From contig LSRY02000018.1 of the NCBI GenBank assembly GCA_001643675.2, positions 1 through 64,000 of the forward strand: 64,000 nt of DNA, written 5' to 3'. Of the stretch, positions 23,401 to 32,256 are shown piece after piece. The translations under genes were made by a program, and so were the position numbers. The first letter of the stretch is position 1; every line of letters starts with the position of its first letter. Below the pieces are notes generated by a model. It was not told the origin of the DNA and ran no database searches. It saw only the letters and a program-made list of their open reading frames with translations. This DNA is from Monocercomonoides exilis (Eukaryota > Preaxostyla > Oxymonadida > Polymastigidae).

Positions 23401-23483
23401 TCTGCCTCGCAAATAGCACTGATACATGAAAAAATAATAAGCGCAAGATTTATAACTCTTCTGCTGTGCAACTCGCTCTTCAT
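14421..23483 (-). CDS. Giant parallel beta-helix membrane protein with kinase-like cytoplasmic tail
   Basis: A single 3,020-residue ORF from ATG at 23483 to TGA. The N-terminus has a signal peptide (hydrophobic VINLALIIFSCISAICEA). The ectodomain is rich in GGG(I/V)Y, NGG and N-x-S/T motifs, typical of right-handed beta-helix/Pmp-like repeats. Five modules begin with a CG...PC-type motif near residues 530, 880, 1310, 1660 and 2040 (for example CGSEEDPCETLEMGLKH). A transmembrane helix lies near residues 2566-2592, followed by a basic stop-transfer (RWRKQKRR). The cytoplasmic tail ends in a kinase C-lobe-like region with LRWMAPE near residue 2880, then FSIGMMLWE, IPFG and a terminal CW...RP. 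I see no glycine loop with catalytic Lys, no HRD and no DFG, so it is a predicted pseudokinase. Such proteins are numerous in oxymonads. It is likely a cell-surface adhesion or signalling protein; the ligand is unknown. No internal stop and no intron needed. Confidence 0.9.
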   Translation of the reverse strand: MKSELHSRRVINLALIIFSCISAICEAEEASRNELSGLDANVVFWLSESRNDFCVPENNQNSTILSTFVAANCSVSTASVLHIQQEGKTCFLVCEGSRLDVAGCMILISLKMSPFVVDGGSIHSVNLTIGTLKPFAPIPRLFCSSFKNSERDGTDSITLRDSSFSSFELISIPFLAPNVCCDVKASRLLMANISVASDAQREMDLRARTETTIEGCSFFSVWDVIYGGIFRSVNSPCASLRAKNTSFECCFRTTNVNESGGRNMQRWDLGANETHVFVDCEWCSTGNVGVGSAIYLKGNSTLECEVCSFKNLSHHHDGAVDVQSAAGVIMSGCNFTNCIAEDNTGGMIIYQLNGDYYFSECIFCDCKAIAHYAGGLRIQQFSGNGNETIKKCKFIRNEAGSYGGGFYLQAQMNMLNILECEFKGNQANGTGIQDLEGGGGGIFMRTSSWMDTVTSPIIMSHCFFSCNTAENEEGHDVKVYNEFFKGSPFESSFSTTSAKRVFYNGSQTDYDAWLPTIQTTYARADGTEGPICGTTQTSPCNTIKQAYNMIEKGVKGTVNILRSNYSSMSLFIGGGDISFKGKSESECVISTELLNSNECLFTLDSGSMELSLVTIRHNSVESLSSLFVMRTEAQMLKLKNVITSGAEDGQTHSFDVSPFKMIFEKLMMENCLIEDIGLEDCSLFEEEEQSEVGRGMLGNVTIQRICRMRGDGAIFSSESERSDLWEQESTTFRNCVCKEGNGGDVAWRVDESETFKIGRGEVTTVIEDCGAENGSGDEKGRGGGIYLELSSPSIEFEIVNVRFENNHAEHGVNVFISSNQLELVPKGRYGFVSLLSEKAHEVEGVGDTNNATLAIPIVCYLMDVPRSEIYVSASGADHPRCGHTFFECRTLNCPIEREENTQADGTTTATIKVGNGVEVGSTVVFSKMARMIEGADVDGSLVIGGEAACKGEKEGCVGVFVVLKETIMRNIGFAMPSALEHHEAIFHLKGETLNLSECVITFGEEVNFVEYSLIIVECGEANVTSLRLDSVRFGKPGIRANGGLSSVSLKNVELNDMTFEGETGFVVCEGGSTLTAESVIASGCEMGGSNLILAGSNCIARMRECSWSSCNFVDSGIIKGVEAKEISIWGCNGSNIRVREGNGGMVNGVVGEGGMMDLWNTSIEGCVAEKGNGGGMKVELKGDAQLKIRSETEVTLIKKCGAGIEGTMNGGGCGGGMWAGIEGERYGFDLRGVRFEENRARSGKDVFVVCDDLRRVVNGSSFSFSEGISERENSLIGKDGQKFSCEVDLFIFIDGYSSSVINVESENGDNGMWCGMENCPCRSVDYGVGRLGGEGEKKIVISGSTSIEKVGDVSGVRIEGKDNKRMKVVVEKGIEGEGESVLDSNGVSVFVNVGFELPDRFEQKREAVISSSTGNGVLEMELCSFGMQEGEEEAIEYRIIRSSGQTVRMKWISINNIRTRKCLMDLALLGMEQNIEESDSVSISNCSFGSLSVVGADESAVICADVRKVMKIEVSNMSDITGGESMNGGTVRVTIHDSGMIHVKEGTIERCAAEKVRGGKGGWLHVNCSERRGGMPFKFEGVKFAGNEAFVGKNMFILDSDLNVTARSETFVIDIEGMEDDPNLFVGSDEKRINTDLLRFVIEYKSERIVVWEKGDDVVRCGSEEDPCETLEMGLKHIERGGERKVVRVKEKIRVEGEYDLSGFEVESVGAGCDEMEYGTVVMGSEGESGAKVCLRNSGAVTLKALEMCVMNVLGSGESGMIMSEGGKVEWEDCSISWKGKKEGMGNVAFCVVKKGELKMKRFKVLSYFGKGYVFVVSGEVASVIDELTVIETTLESGSLFEIEGEGANGGGEMRMKNCSIGSVEGEGADPSVVSSKSGSGSGVTLVVEDSLIEGCSCGRSTKGGAMLFELNEGGLFHVVNTSVKQCGCSVSEGKGGGVYLKTELRGELDYVFDRVIFRRNTASVGNDVFIVCDCIERQINETQFNIDFRDVEFIRQNAIYGMDAGEHKEEAMDLMSLIVKYQSDTIVVSSKEGKGGSNEQQCGKPSLPCATIGFGLRHLTHDFFSQVFVDEKSMIDEEIELETLTLSGMHEVQSRVVVKGRMNCSKEMIVETNGQVYIRWIQFAFEEVESTPTALPTTHSSFMKISSGKTSISMCSFEGVSSAGEEMVEVPFILIFVERGKCSMGNVSVMWLSFLSEAAMIMEEDTEVSGLTLKNIEANKDCMKISGAENLRMEKGWMGNANGGESNKSNREESELSFSILSLSFDNISYVDENVGLVDVEWIEANVEFSNCSFSGCSSRRKKGKMMSLLMCKNIQMKLCLFDGETNEKQSNEEVDVCKWNGSVVEVKESSGEINDTSFVNCSNGGLSILGGSVEIEKGEFMNNNPLISNYPSLRRNIICSDSGTLNVMSLKGGDGLKDNTSLWILNEGCEMGGMMEERASPLFIPVVEEARNETASEGRTIITLSGRLLLPCNVSLKLSFRNGREEVVETYGIGEKESVSENDIYAVVSSTHMGAAGAETEVSVSLLFGKIEFPSSTDSFILKNKTELNVKGNERIVEGGKEGKSYLLLIVIILVAVLLVVLIISVIFIVRWRKQKRRAEELEAIVEDNIKKDPKLIEMMTMEMTPEEQWRRDEREAEKKNEEKIKKRVYDTNMEHSESSEHLLSESGSTEYILGKDSDKIPQWMLEKVDEKEEEEETRKRTPSPSISSTLTTDSDSTFVRSESLCPTTSSMSNLVDAMACSSPHEKLIVDLRDSLFMLLHGSNKTKEMAIGTLQEREQTAAQILFWVANLALHSFDEMENGLSSLSTLSPHIVLFSEHMVICIVMHSDFSSDDDSDSSSISSSTVVKSASDGDDDESDSLPSSAFEDEDDNRNECLRWMAPELLMNRKMGATKKSVVFSIGMMLWECLTLEIPFGDYDAAVAGDKIVNGERPPLEKLPIELLRCVEACWNWERKSRPILMEVKRALFERFPKDGAIFTVSDAITYLVNSNNDKQNSGEKDSWEAVVEINEVQNIRKK

Positions 23484-24857
23484 CGAACAAAAACGCAAAT
23501 GAAAAACTCAAATGATCAATTTAGCCCATATTCCTCTGCATTTCTTCATCAAAAATAAAATTTTGGCTTCGTTTCTTAAATAATCGCAAATAATCCTATG
23601 TTCAACAAAATAATCATTAATCATTTCAAATATAATTTTTTACCCAAAAATTCAAAAAAAAATATACAAAATATTATTTCAAACATTTCGGATTAAATTT
23701 TGTCATTTTTGAAGAAATATTATCATTTCCAAAGAATATCAATAATTTCACCTCAACTGCGAAATTTTCTTCTTTCTTTCAAAAACATGATGAGTTTAGT
23801 TGTTTTCCATTCAAAAGAAATCTTCTTCTAACAAACACTTCCAATTCTTGTTTTCTTATTTAATTCCTCCAAAGTCCATGCTCCAATGGATATGTTCTCT
23901 ATCAAGCCAAATATCCTTTCCAACTTCATATTTTGTTGCACTTGGTCATAAATTCACAAATGATTCATTCGTAACTGTCCATCACTATGCCCATCAAAAA
24001 AACAGAAGGAAATATTATTTTGAGAAAATGCAAACTTATGAAGGTTCCATACCATTTCGGTTGCTGAAGGTTACTTGAATCCGAGAAATCGCAAGATTAT
24101 TGAAAAAGTCTTGCTTCAGATTACCAAACCGTAAAGAGTTTAAATGTTGTTTCCTTCATCCTCCTGATAGAATATGCAGAATAGATGCATATGGTGCATA
24201 GACTGCTCAAATCTTATTTCCAAAAATGACTGACATCCAAAACAATTGATAATCATTTCAATAAATCATTCAGATTATTAAACTTTCAGCAACTCGTACA
24301 TATGGTAGCACAATATAAGTCCTCTCATTTGTGGCATTTTGTTTTGTTGTAATCCTGTTCTCTGTAGTCTTATAAGCGAAATACAAAGATCACTACCCAT
24401 CATAGCATCAAAAAATCTTGCTGTGAAAGATAAACATATTCAAATCAATAAAAAATGATAAAAAATTGATTAAAAATTGTTGATCGCAGTTAAGTGTGTT
24501 TGCACCTTATCGTAATTAAAAAAATATGAAATTTTAAACCAAACGGAAATTTTAACTAAATAAATTTTGTATTTATTCTTTCATACACATCTTTGTAATT
24601 TTTGACATATGATATTAATAAAAAAATAAAACGTCGTTTATTTTATTATATTTTTTATAAATTTAAATTTCTATATTTTGAAAACATGAAAATCTTACCA
24701 TTATTGATATTTTTTCACATCATCTTATAATTTTTTGCTGTCTTTGGAAGTCAATTTCATAAAACATGGTTTGAATATATTTATTTCTGCAATTCAAAAT
24801 TGTTATATTGCGCAATTTGCTAAACGAATTGTTATTGTCCATTCGGTGAAATTTTTT
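23484..24857. other. Divergent intergenic region with a possible coding relic
   Basis: This lies between the minus-strand giant gene and plus-strand SRP54, so it should hold both promoters. At 23800-24200 one plus frame is open apart from TGA at 24076 and TAG at about 24199 (contains HQKNRRKYYFEKMQ), fewer stops than expected by chance. It may be a relic or a missed gene. The rest is AT-rich with no clear element. Confidence 0.4.
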
Positions 24858-25961
24858 ATGAAACAGCTTCTTGAACTTGGAAAAAAGCTCATGGGGGCCT
24901 TCAATAAACTGAATGATAGTTTTATTGTTAGCGATGAGGACATTGATGCTGTCATTCGTGAAGTTACAATGGCATTGCTTCAAGCTGATGTAAATGCTGT
25001 GTATGTTCAAAATCTTAAAAAAGAAATAAAAGAAGCTCTTGATCCCCAAAAAGTTGCAGATGGTGCTAATAAAAGGGATCTTGTTCGTAACGTTGTTATA
25101 CAATCACTTATCAAACTTGTCGATCCAGGGAAAGCGCCATATCAACCAAAAAAAGGTCATACAAACATAATTATGTTTGTTGGGTTACAGGGAAGTGGAA
25201 AAACAACTACAGTTGCAAAATTTGCACGTTACTACAAGAAAAGGGGATTTAAACCAGCAGTTGTATGCGCAGATACATTTAGAGCTGGTGCATTTGATCA
25301 ATTGAGGCAGAATGCAGCCAAAGTTGGTGTTCCATTCTTTGGTGATCCAGACGAAAAAGATCCACTTGCAATTGCAGAACGTGGTGTGAATCAACTGAAG
25401 AAAGACAAGTTTGACTTGATTGTCGTTGATACAAGTGGTCGTCACAAACAAAGTGCTGATTTGCTTGCTGAAATGGAGAAAGTTGCAGAGAGAATTAAGC
25501 CACAGGAAATCATATTGGTGATGGACTCGACAATCGGTGTGTTGATGAGCATTTATTATCTTTTGATTTGTAATTCATTATCTAACTGACTTTTATAAAA
25601 TCTCTGATTGCATTGTCAAATAATTATTAAAAAAAATTTTTTTACAATTAAAGGTCAATCTGCCTATGATCAAGCCAGTGGATTCAAAGCTGCTGTGTCA
25701 ATTGGAAGTGTCATCATCACAAAATTAGACGGACACGCAAAAGGAGGTGTGATTTATGTGATGTAACAATATTTCATTGTGTAATGATTATATCTGACGA
25801 TTTTTTTATACAATTAATGTATTTATTTTTCATTTATGATATTTCCAATTATTTTAATTGTTTTCTGAATAATATTTATTGTAATAATAATAATAATTAT
25901 TATTATTACTGTTTTTATTCTTTACAAACCTAAATCCATTATATAACTTTTTTTTTCTAAC

Positions 25962-26000
<39 letters not shown>

Positions 26001-27020
26001 TTAATCTCTATTCAGGTGGGGCGCTTGCTGCAGTAGCAGCCACCGGCTCTCCCATCACGTTCCTCGGTACAGGAGAAGACTTCGACTCCTTCCAGACATT
26101 CAACCCGGTCTCCTTTGTGTCTCGCCTGGTGGGCAGTGGAGATATACAAGGGATGGTGGAGAAGATAGAGTCAATGAACTTAATCAACAAGTCACCCGAG
26201 CTGATCGGCAATTTGGTGGGTGGAGAATTCTGCATGGCTGATCTGAGGGAGCTCTTTGAGATGTTCATCCAGGCAGGGCCGCTGAGCCAGATGATGGAGA
26301 TGTTCCCAGGGCAGATGGGGCGGATGTTTGAGGAGATGAAGGAGAAGACAGGGGGAGGCAGTGACAGAGACGCACAGAGCAGAATGAGGAACTTCATAAC
26401 CATTTTGGACTCGATGTCGAAGGACGAGCTGACCTCGACGAAGGCGCTGTCGACAGAGAGAGTGAGAAGAATAGCAAGAGGATCGGGACAGCCACTGGTG
26501 GTGTGTGGTGGAGAGAATGAATGATGGATTAAGGAGAGAGAGAGAAAGAGAGAGAAGAGAAGAGAGAGGAAATGGAAAAGGAGTAATATGAAATAATATG
26601 AATTTATTATTGTATTTTGTTGAGAGGTTAAGTGAATAATTGAGAGTTATTTTTATATTAATTATTTCATTATTATCACAATTATTCGCTAATCATTTAA
26701 TTCTGTCTTCCATTTATTTCATTTTGCATATTTTTCAATTTCTTTCTTTCTTTCTCTATCTCATCCAGGTTGTGCAACACTTGATGCTGAACTTCAAGAT
26801 GTTCAGCCGGATGGGCCAGGCGATGAAGAAGCTGATGCCAAAGGGAATGTCAATGAAGGAGTTTGCTGATTATAACCCGATGGAAGATGGGAAGCATATG
26901 ACACAGCAGCAGATGAAGGCGCTGCAGTCGATGATTCCAGTCGATGCGATGCGGCAGATGGGCGGAATGTCTGGGATGATGAACATGATGAAGCAGATGG
27001 CGAATATGAAGAAGAAGTAG
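24858..27020 (+). CDS. SRP54: Signal recognition particle 54 kDa GTPase, 4 exons
   Basis: SRP54 binds signal peptides and SRP RNA and docks ribosomes at the ER through its GTPase. Exons are 24858-25536, 25654-25746, 26016-26497 and 26769-27020, giving 501 residues, the usual family size. The N domain starts [12 protein letters not shown]. The G domain has the P-loop [23 protein letters not shown], the switch motif DTSGRH, and [10 protein letters not shown], the last split by intron 2 with [13 protein letters not shown] on the far side. The C-terminal M domain is Met-rich ([16 protein letters not shown], then [11 protein letters not shown]). Introns start GTGTGTTG, GTGTGATT and GTGGTGTG, and every downstream exon begins with GT. 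The start is the first ATG giving a family-like N domain; an upstream TTG-opened extension is not needed. It ends at TAG. Confidence 0.95.
25970..26002 (+). repeat. (TTTA)n tetranucleotide repeat in SRP54 intron 2
   Basis: About eight TTTA units lie just before the 3' splice site (CTATTCAG) of intron 2. They are intronic simple sequence with no coding role. Confidence 0.85.
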
Positions 27021-27482
27021 AGGGAGGAGGAGAGGGAGAGAGAATTTATATGAGGATGTGAAGGAGGTTGAGTTATTTGAAGGAAGAAAGGTTCTGAAAG
27101 AAAAGAATTACAAAGGTGAAAGCTTCAAATAAATATAAAGGGCACTTCACGGCTATCGCGTTCAAAATGATTGTTTTAAAAATTTATAATTTTTTCATAA
27201 ATAGATTTTTATGTACTTTGTTGTTATGTCTTTGATCCTTTATTTGGATTTGACGTATTAACACGAGAGTTAAGATTCCCGCTATCTCTTTTCTTTGCTT
27301 CTTTTCTTATCATTACACCAAAAAAATAGTCAAAATGAGAAATTCAAAGCTATGGACTTGTATCAAGTTAACCCTTTTCGAAAATTTTCCTTTATTCTGA
27401 ATCACCCATAATTATATTTCCATTATCTCATATATTGTTGTTGTACTGAATTTAAAAGGATATAATTTTTGCAAAAGTGGTT
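27021..27482. other. Intergenic between SRP54 and the UAS/UBX gene
   Basis: AT-rich. An AAATAAATATAAAG stretch near 27128 could serve SRP54 polyadenylation. A GGATATAATTTTTG stretch just before the next ATG is TATA-like. No gene is seen. Confidence 0.45.
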
Positions 27483-29347
27483 ATGAGAAATATAAACAAT
27501 GATAAAAGAACTGCAACAACAAAAATAACATTTAATGAATTTTTCAAGACATTTTGCGCTCCAAAACAAACTCCGAAAATGGAAGATTCATTTATGGAAG
27601 CATTTCTTCGAGCAAAAAAAGAAAGATGCGCCATATTGATTTATTTTCATTGCGATGATCATATTCATACAGACAATTTTTGCTTGTGTGTTTTTGTTTT
27701 TTTTTTTCTCGAAAATTGATTGCACTTTTATTGAAATAATTATGCAAAAAATATTTTCATGTTAAGAAATACTCTTTGCGACAAGTCTTTTGTAGAATTT
27801 GTGGACAGAGAATGCGTGATGGTTGGAGTGAGCTCTTCTCCAAGTCTTCGCGTCAAAGCAGCTTCAAATTCCATATTTTCTTTCTTTCCTAAAAAAACGA
27901 GAGTTGTGAAATCTGATGATCTTCCTTTTGTGCAAAGTTTATATGTTCGAGGATATCCAGCTTTAATTGTTGCTGTTCCAGATGACAGAAAACTGATCTT
28001 TCTCGAATCATTTTTTGGCTATTATGAACCTGAATACTTGATTGAACGAATAAAACACTCAATTGAAGCTTACGTTAATATTAAACTTAATCAATTTCAA
28101 GAAATGTTTGCTGTTTTCAATTTATTTCGAGTATTGAAAAAACAAATTTTCACAATATTTCTTGCTCATTTGTTGAATGAATCAATTCTTATTTCCTGTA
28201 CAATACTTTCAGGAATACAGCGAATGAATCAGTACGCTTGCGCATGGAGCAGGATGAAGAATACGAAAGAACAAGAGCAATGGATGAAATGAGAGAGAAG
28301 GAAAGAGAATTAAAAGAAAAAGAGGAACAAGAGAAAGAAAGAATGATTTTAATTGAAAAAGAAAGAAAAAGGCGAAAGAAAGAAGAACGCTTGCGCAGAA
28401 GAATGGAGAGAAGAGAGGTCAGCTTCACTTTGTTTATAATGAGATGATGCTAATTGAATTGCTTTTCCTTATTTATTTGTTAACTTCTAATTTATTGAAA
28501 CATCAGAAAATAATAAAAGCAATTAAAGAAAGCAAAGCGCTTCTTCCAGAAGCACCTTCGTCTGATTCACCTGACACAATAACAATCTCCTTTGCCTTTA
28601 CAAGCAGTCCATTTTCATCAGAATGTTTGTCAATAAATGTTAACCAATTGATCATTTGCATTTTTTGAAGTGAAATATTTTCGTTGAATGTATTTTTTTT
28701 TTTCATATTTTTGTGTTTTGCATTTGCAGTGAAGATTAATAGCTTTCAATTTATTCTTTGACTTGTTAATGATTTTATAAAATTTAATTTAATTATTTAA
28801 AAATTCATTATTAACAATTTATTATTATTATTATTATTATTTCTCCCAAATTCCCTCAGCCCTCCCCTCTCCCCCGCCGGCAAACCGGGTTGTCCGCACA
28901 TTCAACAAGAACACAGACACACTTCTGTCTCTTCTCCACTTCATTCAGTCGCTTGGCTTCCTCATCCAATCACACTCTCTTTCGCAGCTGTATCCAAGCA
29001 GGGTGTTGTTTTCGCCTTTGGAAGAAGAAGAGGAGGGAGAAGAAGAAGAGGGAGAGGAAGAAGAAAGAGAAGGAGAAAGTGGAAGGAGAATGAAGGAGGA
29101 AGGAAAAATAAAAGGAAAAGATGATGATGATGATGATGATGATGAGAAAATGATGAAAGTTCTGTTTCAGAAGTACAAAGTTAATCAACGTTTGTGCGAT
29201 TTCGGGTTTGATTCGCGAAGAGAAGCACTGATTGTTAAGAGAGAGTTGCAAGATGAAGAGGAAGAAGAGGAAGAGGAAGAGGAAGAGGAAGATGAGGAAG
29301 AAGAAGAAGAAAAGAAAGAGGAAAAAGAAGAAAAGAAAGAAAAATAG
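27483..29347 (+). CDS. UAS-UBX domain protein, FAF2/UBXD8-like, 5 exons
   Basis: FAF1/FAF2-type proteins recruit the p97/Cdc48 ATPase through a UBX domain. Exons are 27483-27685, 27767-28105, 28213-28417, 28507-28624 and 28860-29347, giving 450 residues. The UAS thioredoxin-like domain spans exons 1-2 (ILIYFHCDDHIHTDNFC, then NTLCDKSFVEFV and VRGYPALIVAV). Exon 3 is a charged coiled coil (EQDEEYERTRAMDEMREKE). The UBX domain starts with TITISFAF at the end of exon 4 and continues with VVRTFNKNTDTLLSLLHF and YPSRVL, where YPSR replaces the usual p97-contacting FPR. An acidic insert of about 50 residues follows, then a last strand ending REALIVK. The tail is poly-Glu. I see no N-terminal UBA or membrane hairpin; a missed upstream exon is possible. 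Donors include GTGTG, GTTTGC and GTTTGT. Confidence 0.85.
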
Positions 29348-29430
29348 GAAAAAAAACATTTCTGTAAAGAAGAAAAGGAAAAAGAGAACGAAAAAAACGA
29401 AAAAGAAGAAGAGAAAGAAAGAAAGAAAGA
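29020..29430 (+). repeat. Purine-only GAA/GAG low-complexity tract
   Basis: Two GAA/GAG blocks encode the acidic insert and acidic tail of the UAS/UBX protein and continue as an A/G-rich tract beyond its TAG. A GATGAT run at 29119-29145 gives poly-Asp. Antisense frames here (Phe/Leu/Ser-rich) are shadows. Confidence 0.8.
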
Positions 29431-30027
29431 ATACACAGAAGAGAATATTATCAAAGGAGTTTTTTCAATGAATCCAAAAAGTTGAGCAAATCTTGTTATC
29501 AATTGTTGAAGAAATTTTCTTTATATAAAATTCCTTCATGAAAAGATTCTGATGATAGAAATGGATGCTTTGCTTGAACTTTAAACATATTTCAGCTCAA
29601 CTTCTGTTCACAAGAATTTATTTGTGAAAAGGAAAAACTTTCATTCAACATATTCATGTGTGAGTATTATGTTTTGCAAATCGCAATTTTAAGCAGCTTT
29701 GATCAGTGCAAAAGTAATATTGATTCGTTTTATTTGTCTCCGTTTCTTCCGTCTTATTATTACTATTTTTATTTCCAATTCATTTTCTAAATTGCGTTGA
29801 AATTTCTTTTTGTTTCACATATTTAGTTTTTTATTCAAATATCAATGAATAACAGCTTAAAAAACATTCATATATCAACATTATATCTCGTCTGAAATGA
29901 TAATTAATATTGAAAAAATTCTATATGTGTAATGTGGAATTTTGAATTTGAATATCATCCATTCATAAATAATGTCGAATTATATTTATTATATCTATTC
30001 TGATCTTTTTATTGTTTATTGTTTGCG
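29431..30027. other. Intergenic, AT-rich
   Basis: No coding frame of note. It is upstream of the beta-helix protein's ATG at 30028 and presumably holds its promoter. Confidence 0.5.
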
Positions 30028-32256
30028 ATGACTGCTTTATGCGTTTTGTTTTTAAGTTCATTAATTATTTGTGAGGACTCTTTCAAACATTTATCTGAAC
30101 CAATCATCCTGCAAGATAACGATGAATTAAATTATCGACTTTTGCTTCAACAAAGTTTGCGTGCTCTCAGGCAACAAAAGGCAAACAATGAATTTGCAAA
30201 TTTGAACGAACGTAAAAATACGATTCTTGATAGATACTCATTGGAGAATGATAAACCTTTATTTTCTGTGCACAATTCATCTCTCTTATTAATGGATTCA
30301 ACACTTTTGCCAAGCAGGCTTCAAGAGATGATTCTAATTGATGAATCTTCAAGCGTCCATATTGAAAGATGTTGCATAGCCGCATTTTCTACAATGCATT
30401 CATCATTCAAAATGAAAAAAGGGAAACTTCATTTGAGCAATATTTCGATATCTTTTTCGGGAGCTACAAACTTGAATCATGTCACAGATGGGATTTTAAA
30501 GGGTGGAGAATTGCTTCTTGAGCAAAGCAATATTATTAATTGTGTGGCAAATGGAATTGGCAGCATTCTATGTAACCGAAACATTGAAAATGTTGTAATT
30601 GAAAAATGCAACTTTTTGAATGTTACTCAATCTTCGAACTTTGCTTTAGAAACAATTGCCGCACAACCATTCTGTGTTAACATTGAGAATTCACAAATGC
30701 GAAATTCGCAAAACTTTTACGAGGGAGCTTTTGTAGATGGAACAATGGCCAAGTCATTGATAATATTTAATTGCTCCATAACTAATGGACTGAGAACAAA
30801 AAACACAAATAAACAACGTATTGTTGTTAAACCAGACTATTCTTTTTCATTTTCAGACTTTATGGATTGCGTTGGAGAACGAGTTAGTGGAGGTGCTATT
30901 TATTTAATGGGTGAAGGTCAATTGAATATTAGCAATTGCACATTTCAAAACTGCAGCAACACTGGAATCAATAACCCAGGAGGCACAATTGCAACTCAAA
31001 CCGGGAAGAACGTATTGAGGATTGATTATTCAAACATTTCACTTGGGCGTAGCGAATTCTCAGGAGGAGGAGTTTATGTGTGCGGAAAGCTGAGCTTGAA
31101 ATACAGCCATTTCAACAATTGTTCGTGTGGTGGCGGCAATGGAGGTGCGTTGGCAATGCCAAATGTCACATCTTTCTCGGAGGTGTACGATGTAAAGTTT
31201 GAAAACAACGATGCATTGAGTTTTTCTAATGGAGGAGCAGTTTATTTCGGACACTTGTCAAGCGGAGTGAATATAACCAGTTGTACCTTCGCACACAACT
31301 CGGCTTATCAACATGGCGGTGCGTTATACTTTTATGGTGATGCATCTATGTTTTCAGTGTACGAACACGTATACTTTTCTTCAGTGGAATTCTCGTACAA
31401 CACACTGATAAGTGGAAATCAAGGAAATGATGTATATTTCAACGATGATTACTACAGCATCATTACCTACAGCTCATTTTTCAGCACCACCTCGAAATCA
31501 TCTGCATATCGCGTGTACAGCGAGAAGTCAGGCAACTGCGACAGTTACATAACTTACACTTCAACCAATTCAGATGTCGCTGCAACACTTCCTGGATGGG
31601 TAATTGCTGTGATTGTCATCTCAATCATATCTGTCATTGCAATCCCCTTAATATTCGTGATTCTCTGCTGCTGCGGCTGCATATGCGCTACGCGTCGTTC
31701 CTCCACTGCAGGCACATCATCTTACATGCCAGTTGCAACGCCCCAGTCGTCTGTAGTTGTGGTGCAAGGATACGGCACCCAACAACAACCTCCTCCTCCC
31801 AACATGCAGATGAACAAAAGCTACACACCACAAGGGCCAGGATACCAGCAGCCAATGCAGGGATACCAGGCTGATCCTCTTGTCTCCTCCAACGGGAGCC
31901 TATCAAACTCTCAGAACGTTGCATTCTCCCAACCCCAGATGCCGCAGCAGCTTCCCCAGCAGCAGACACAGTATGTCCCGGCCGGGGCGAATGCATACAG
32001 CCAGCAAGGCTATGCTACCACCCAGAGCTACGAGCAGCAGCCCTATGTGCAACAAGGGCAAGGAATGGGTTACAGCACTGCCCCTGCCATTGGCATGCCG
32101 TCGCAGGATTCGATGCACTATTCTGCAGGCTCGACGTATCAGCAGATGCCGTATGGTGCACCAGCAGGCTATAACCAGATGCCTCCACAGCAACAGGGCT
32201 ACATGCAGCAGCCAGACGATGCACGGGCAATGAATGCATCGGATAAAGTGGAGTAG
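30028..32256 (+). CDS. Beta-helix type I membrane protein with Gln/Pro/Tyr-rich tail
   Basis: 742 residues, ATG 30028 to TAG. The signal peptide is MTALCVLFLSSLIICEDS. The ectodomain (about 60-510) carries repeated GG-A/G-(I/V/L)-Y turns (GGAIYLMG, GGGVYV, GGAVYF, GGALYF), spaced Asn-Cys pairs and N-glycosylation sequons, as in polymorphic-outer-membrane-like right-handed beta helices. One transmembrane helix (VIAVIVISIISVIAIPLIFVI) starts near residue 523 and is followed by CCCGC, a likely palmitoylation cluster. The cytoplasmic tail of about 190 residues is rich in Gln, Pro, Gly and Tyr (repeats like GYQQPM and PYGAPAGYNQMP), resembling tails that bind penta-EF-hand or ESCRT proteins. That tail function is inference. 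It is a shorter, kinase-less relative of the 14.4-23.5 kb gene. The tail is GC-richer than the ectodomain. Confidence 0.85.
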   Translation: MTALCVLFLSSLIICEDSFKHLSEPIILQDNDELNYRLLLQQSLRALRQQKANNEFANLNERKNTILDRYSLENDKPLFSVHNSSLLLMDSTLLPSRLQEMILIDESSSVHIERCCIAAFSTMHSSFKMKKGKLHLSNISISFSGATNLNHVTDGILKGGELLLEQSNIINCVANGIGSILCNRNIENVVIEKCNFLNVTQSSNFALETIAAQPFCVNIENSQMRNSQNFYEGAFVDGTMAKSLIIFNCSITNGLRTKNTNKQRIVVKPDYSFSFSDFMDCVGERVSGGAIYLMGEGQLNISNCTFQNCSNTGINNPGGTIATQTGKNVLRIDYSNISLGRSEFSGGGVYVCGKLSLKYSHFNNCSCGGGNGGALAMPNVTSFSEVYDVKFENNDALSFSNGGAVYFGHLSSGVNITSCTFAHNSAYQHGGALYFYGDASMFSVYEHVYFSSVEFSYNTLISGNQGNDVYFNDDYYSIITYSSFFSTTSKSSAYRVYSEKSGNCDSYITYTSTNSDVAATLPGWVIAVIVISIISVIAIPLIFVILCCCGCICATRRSSTAGTSSYMPVATPQSSVVVVQGYGTQQQPPPPNMQMNKSYTPQGPGYQQPMQGYQADPLVSSNGSLSNSQNVAFSQPQMPQQLPQQQTQYVPAGANAYSQQGYATTQSYEQQPYVQQGQGMGYSTAPAIGMPSQDSMHYSAGSTYQQMPYGAPAGYNQMPPQQQGYMQQPDDARAMNASDKVE

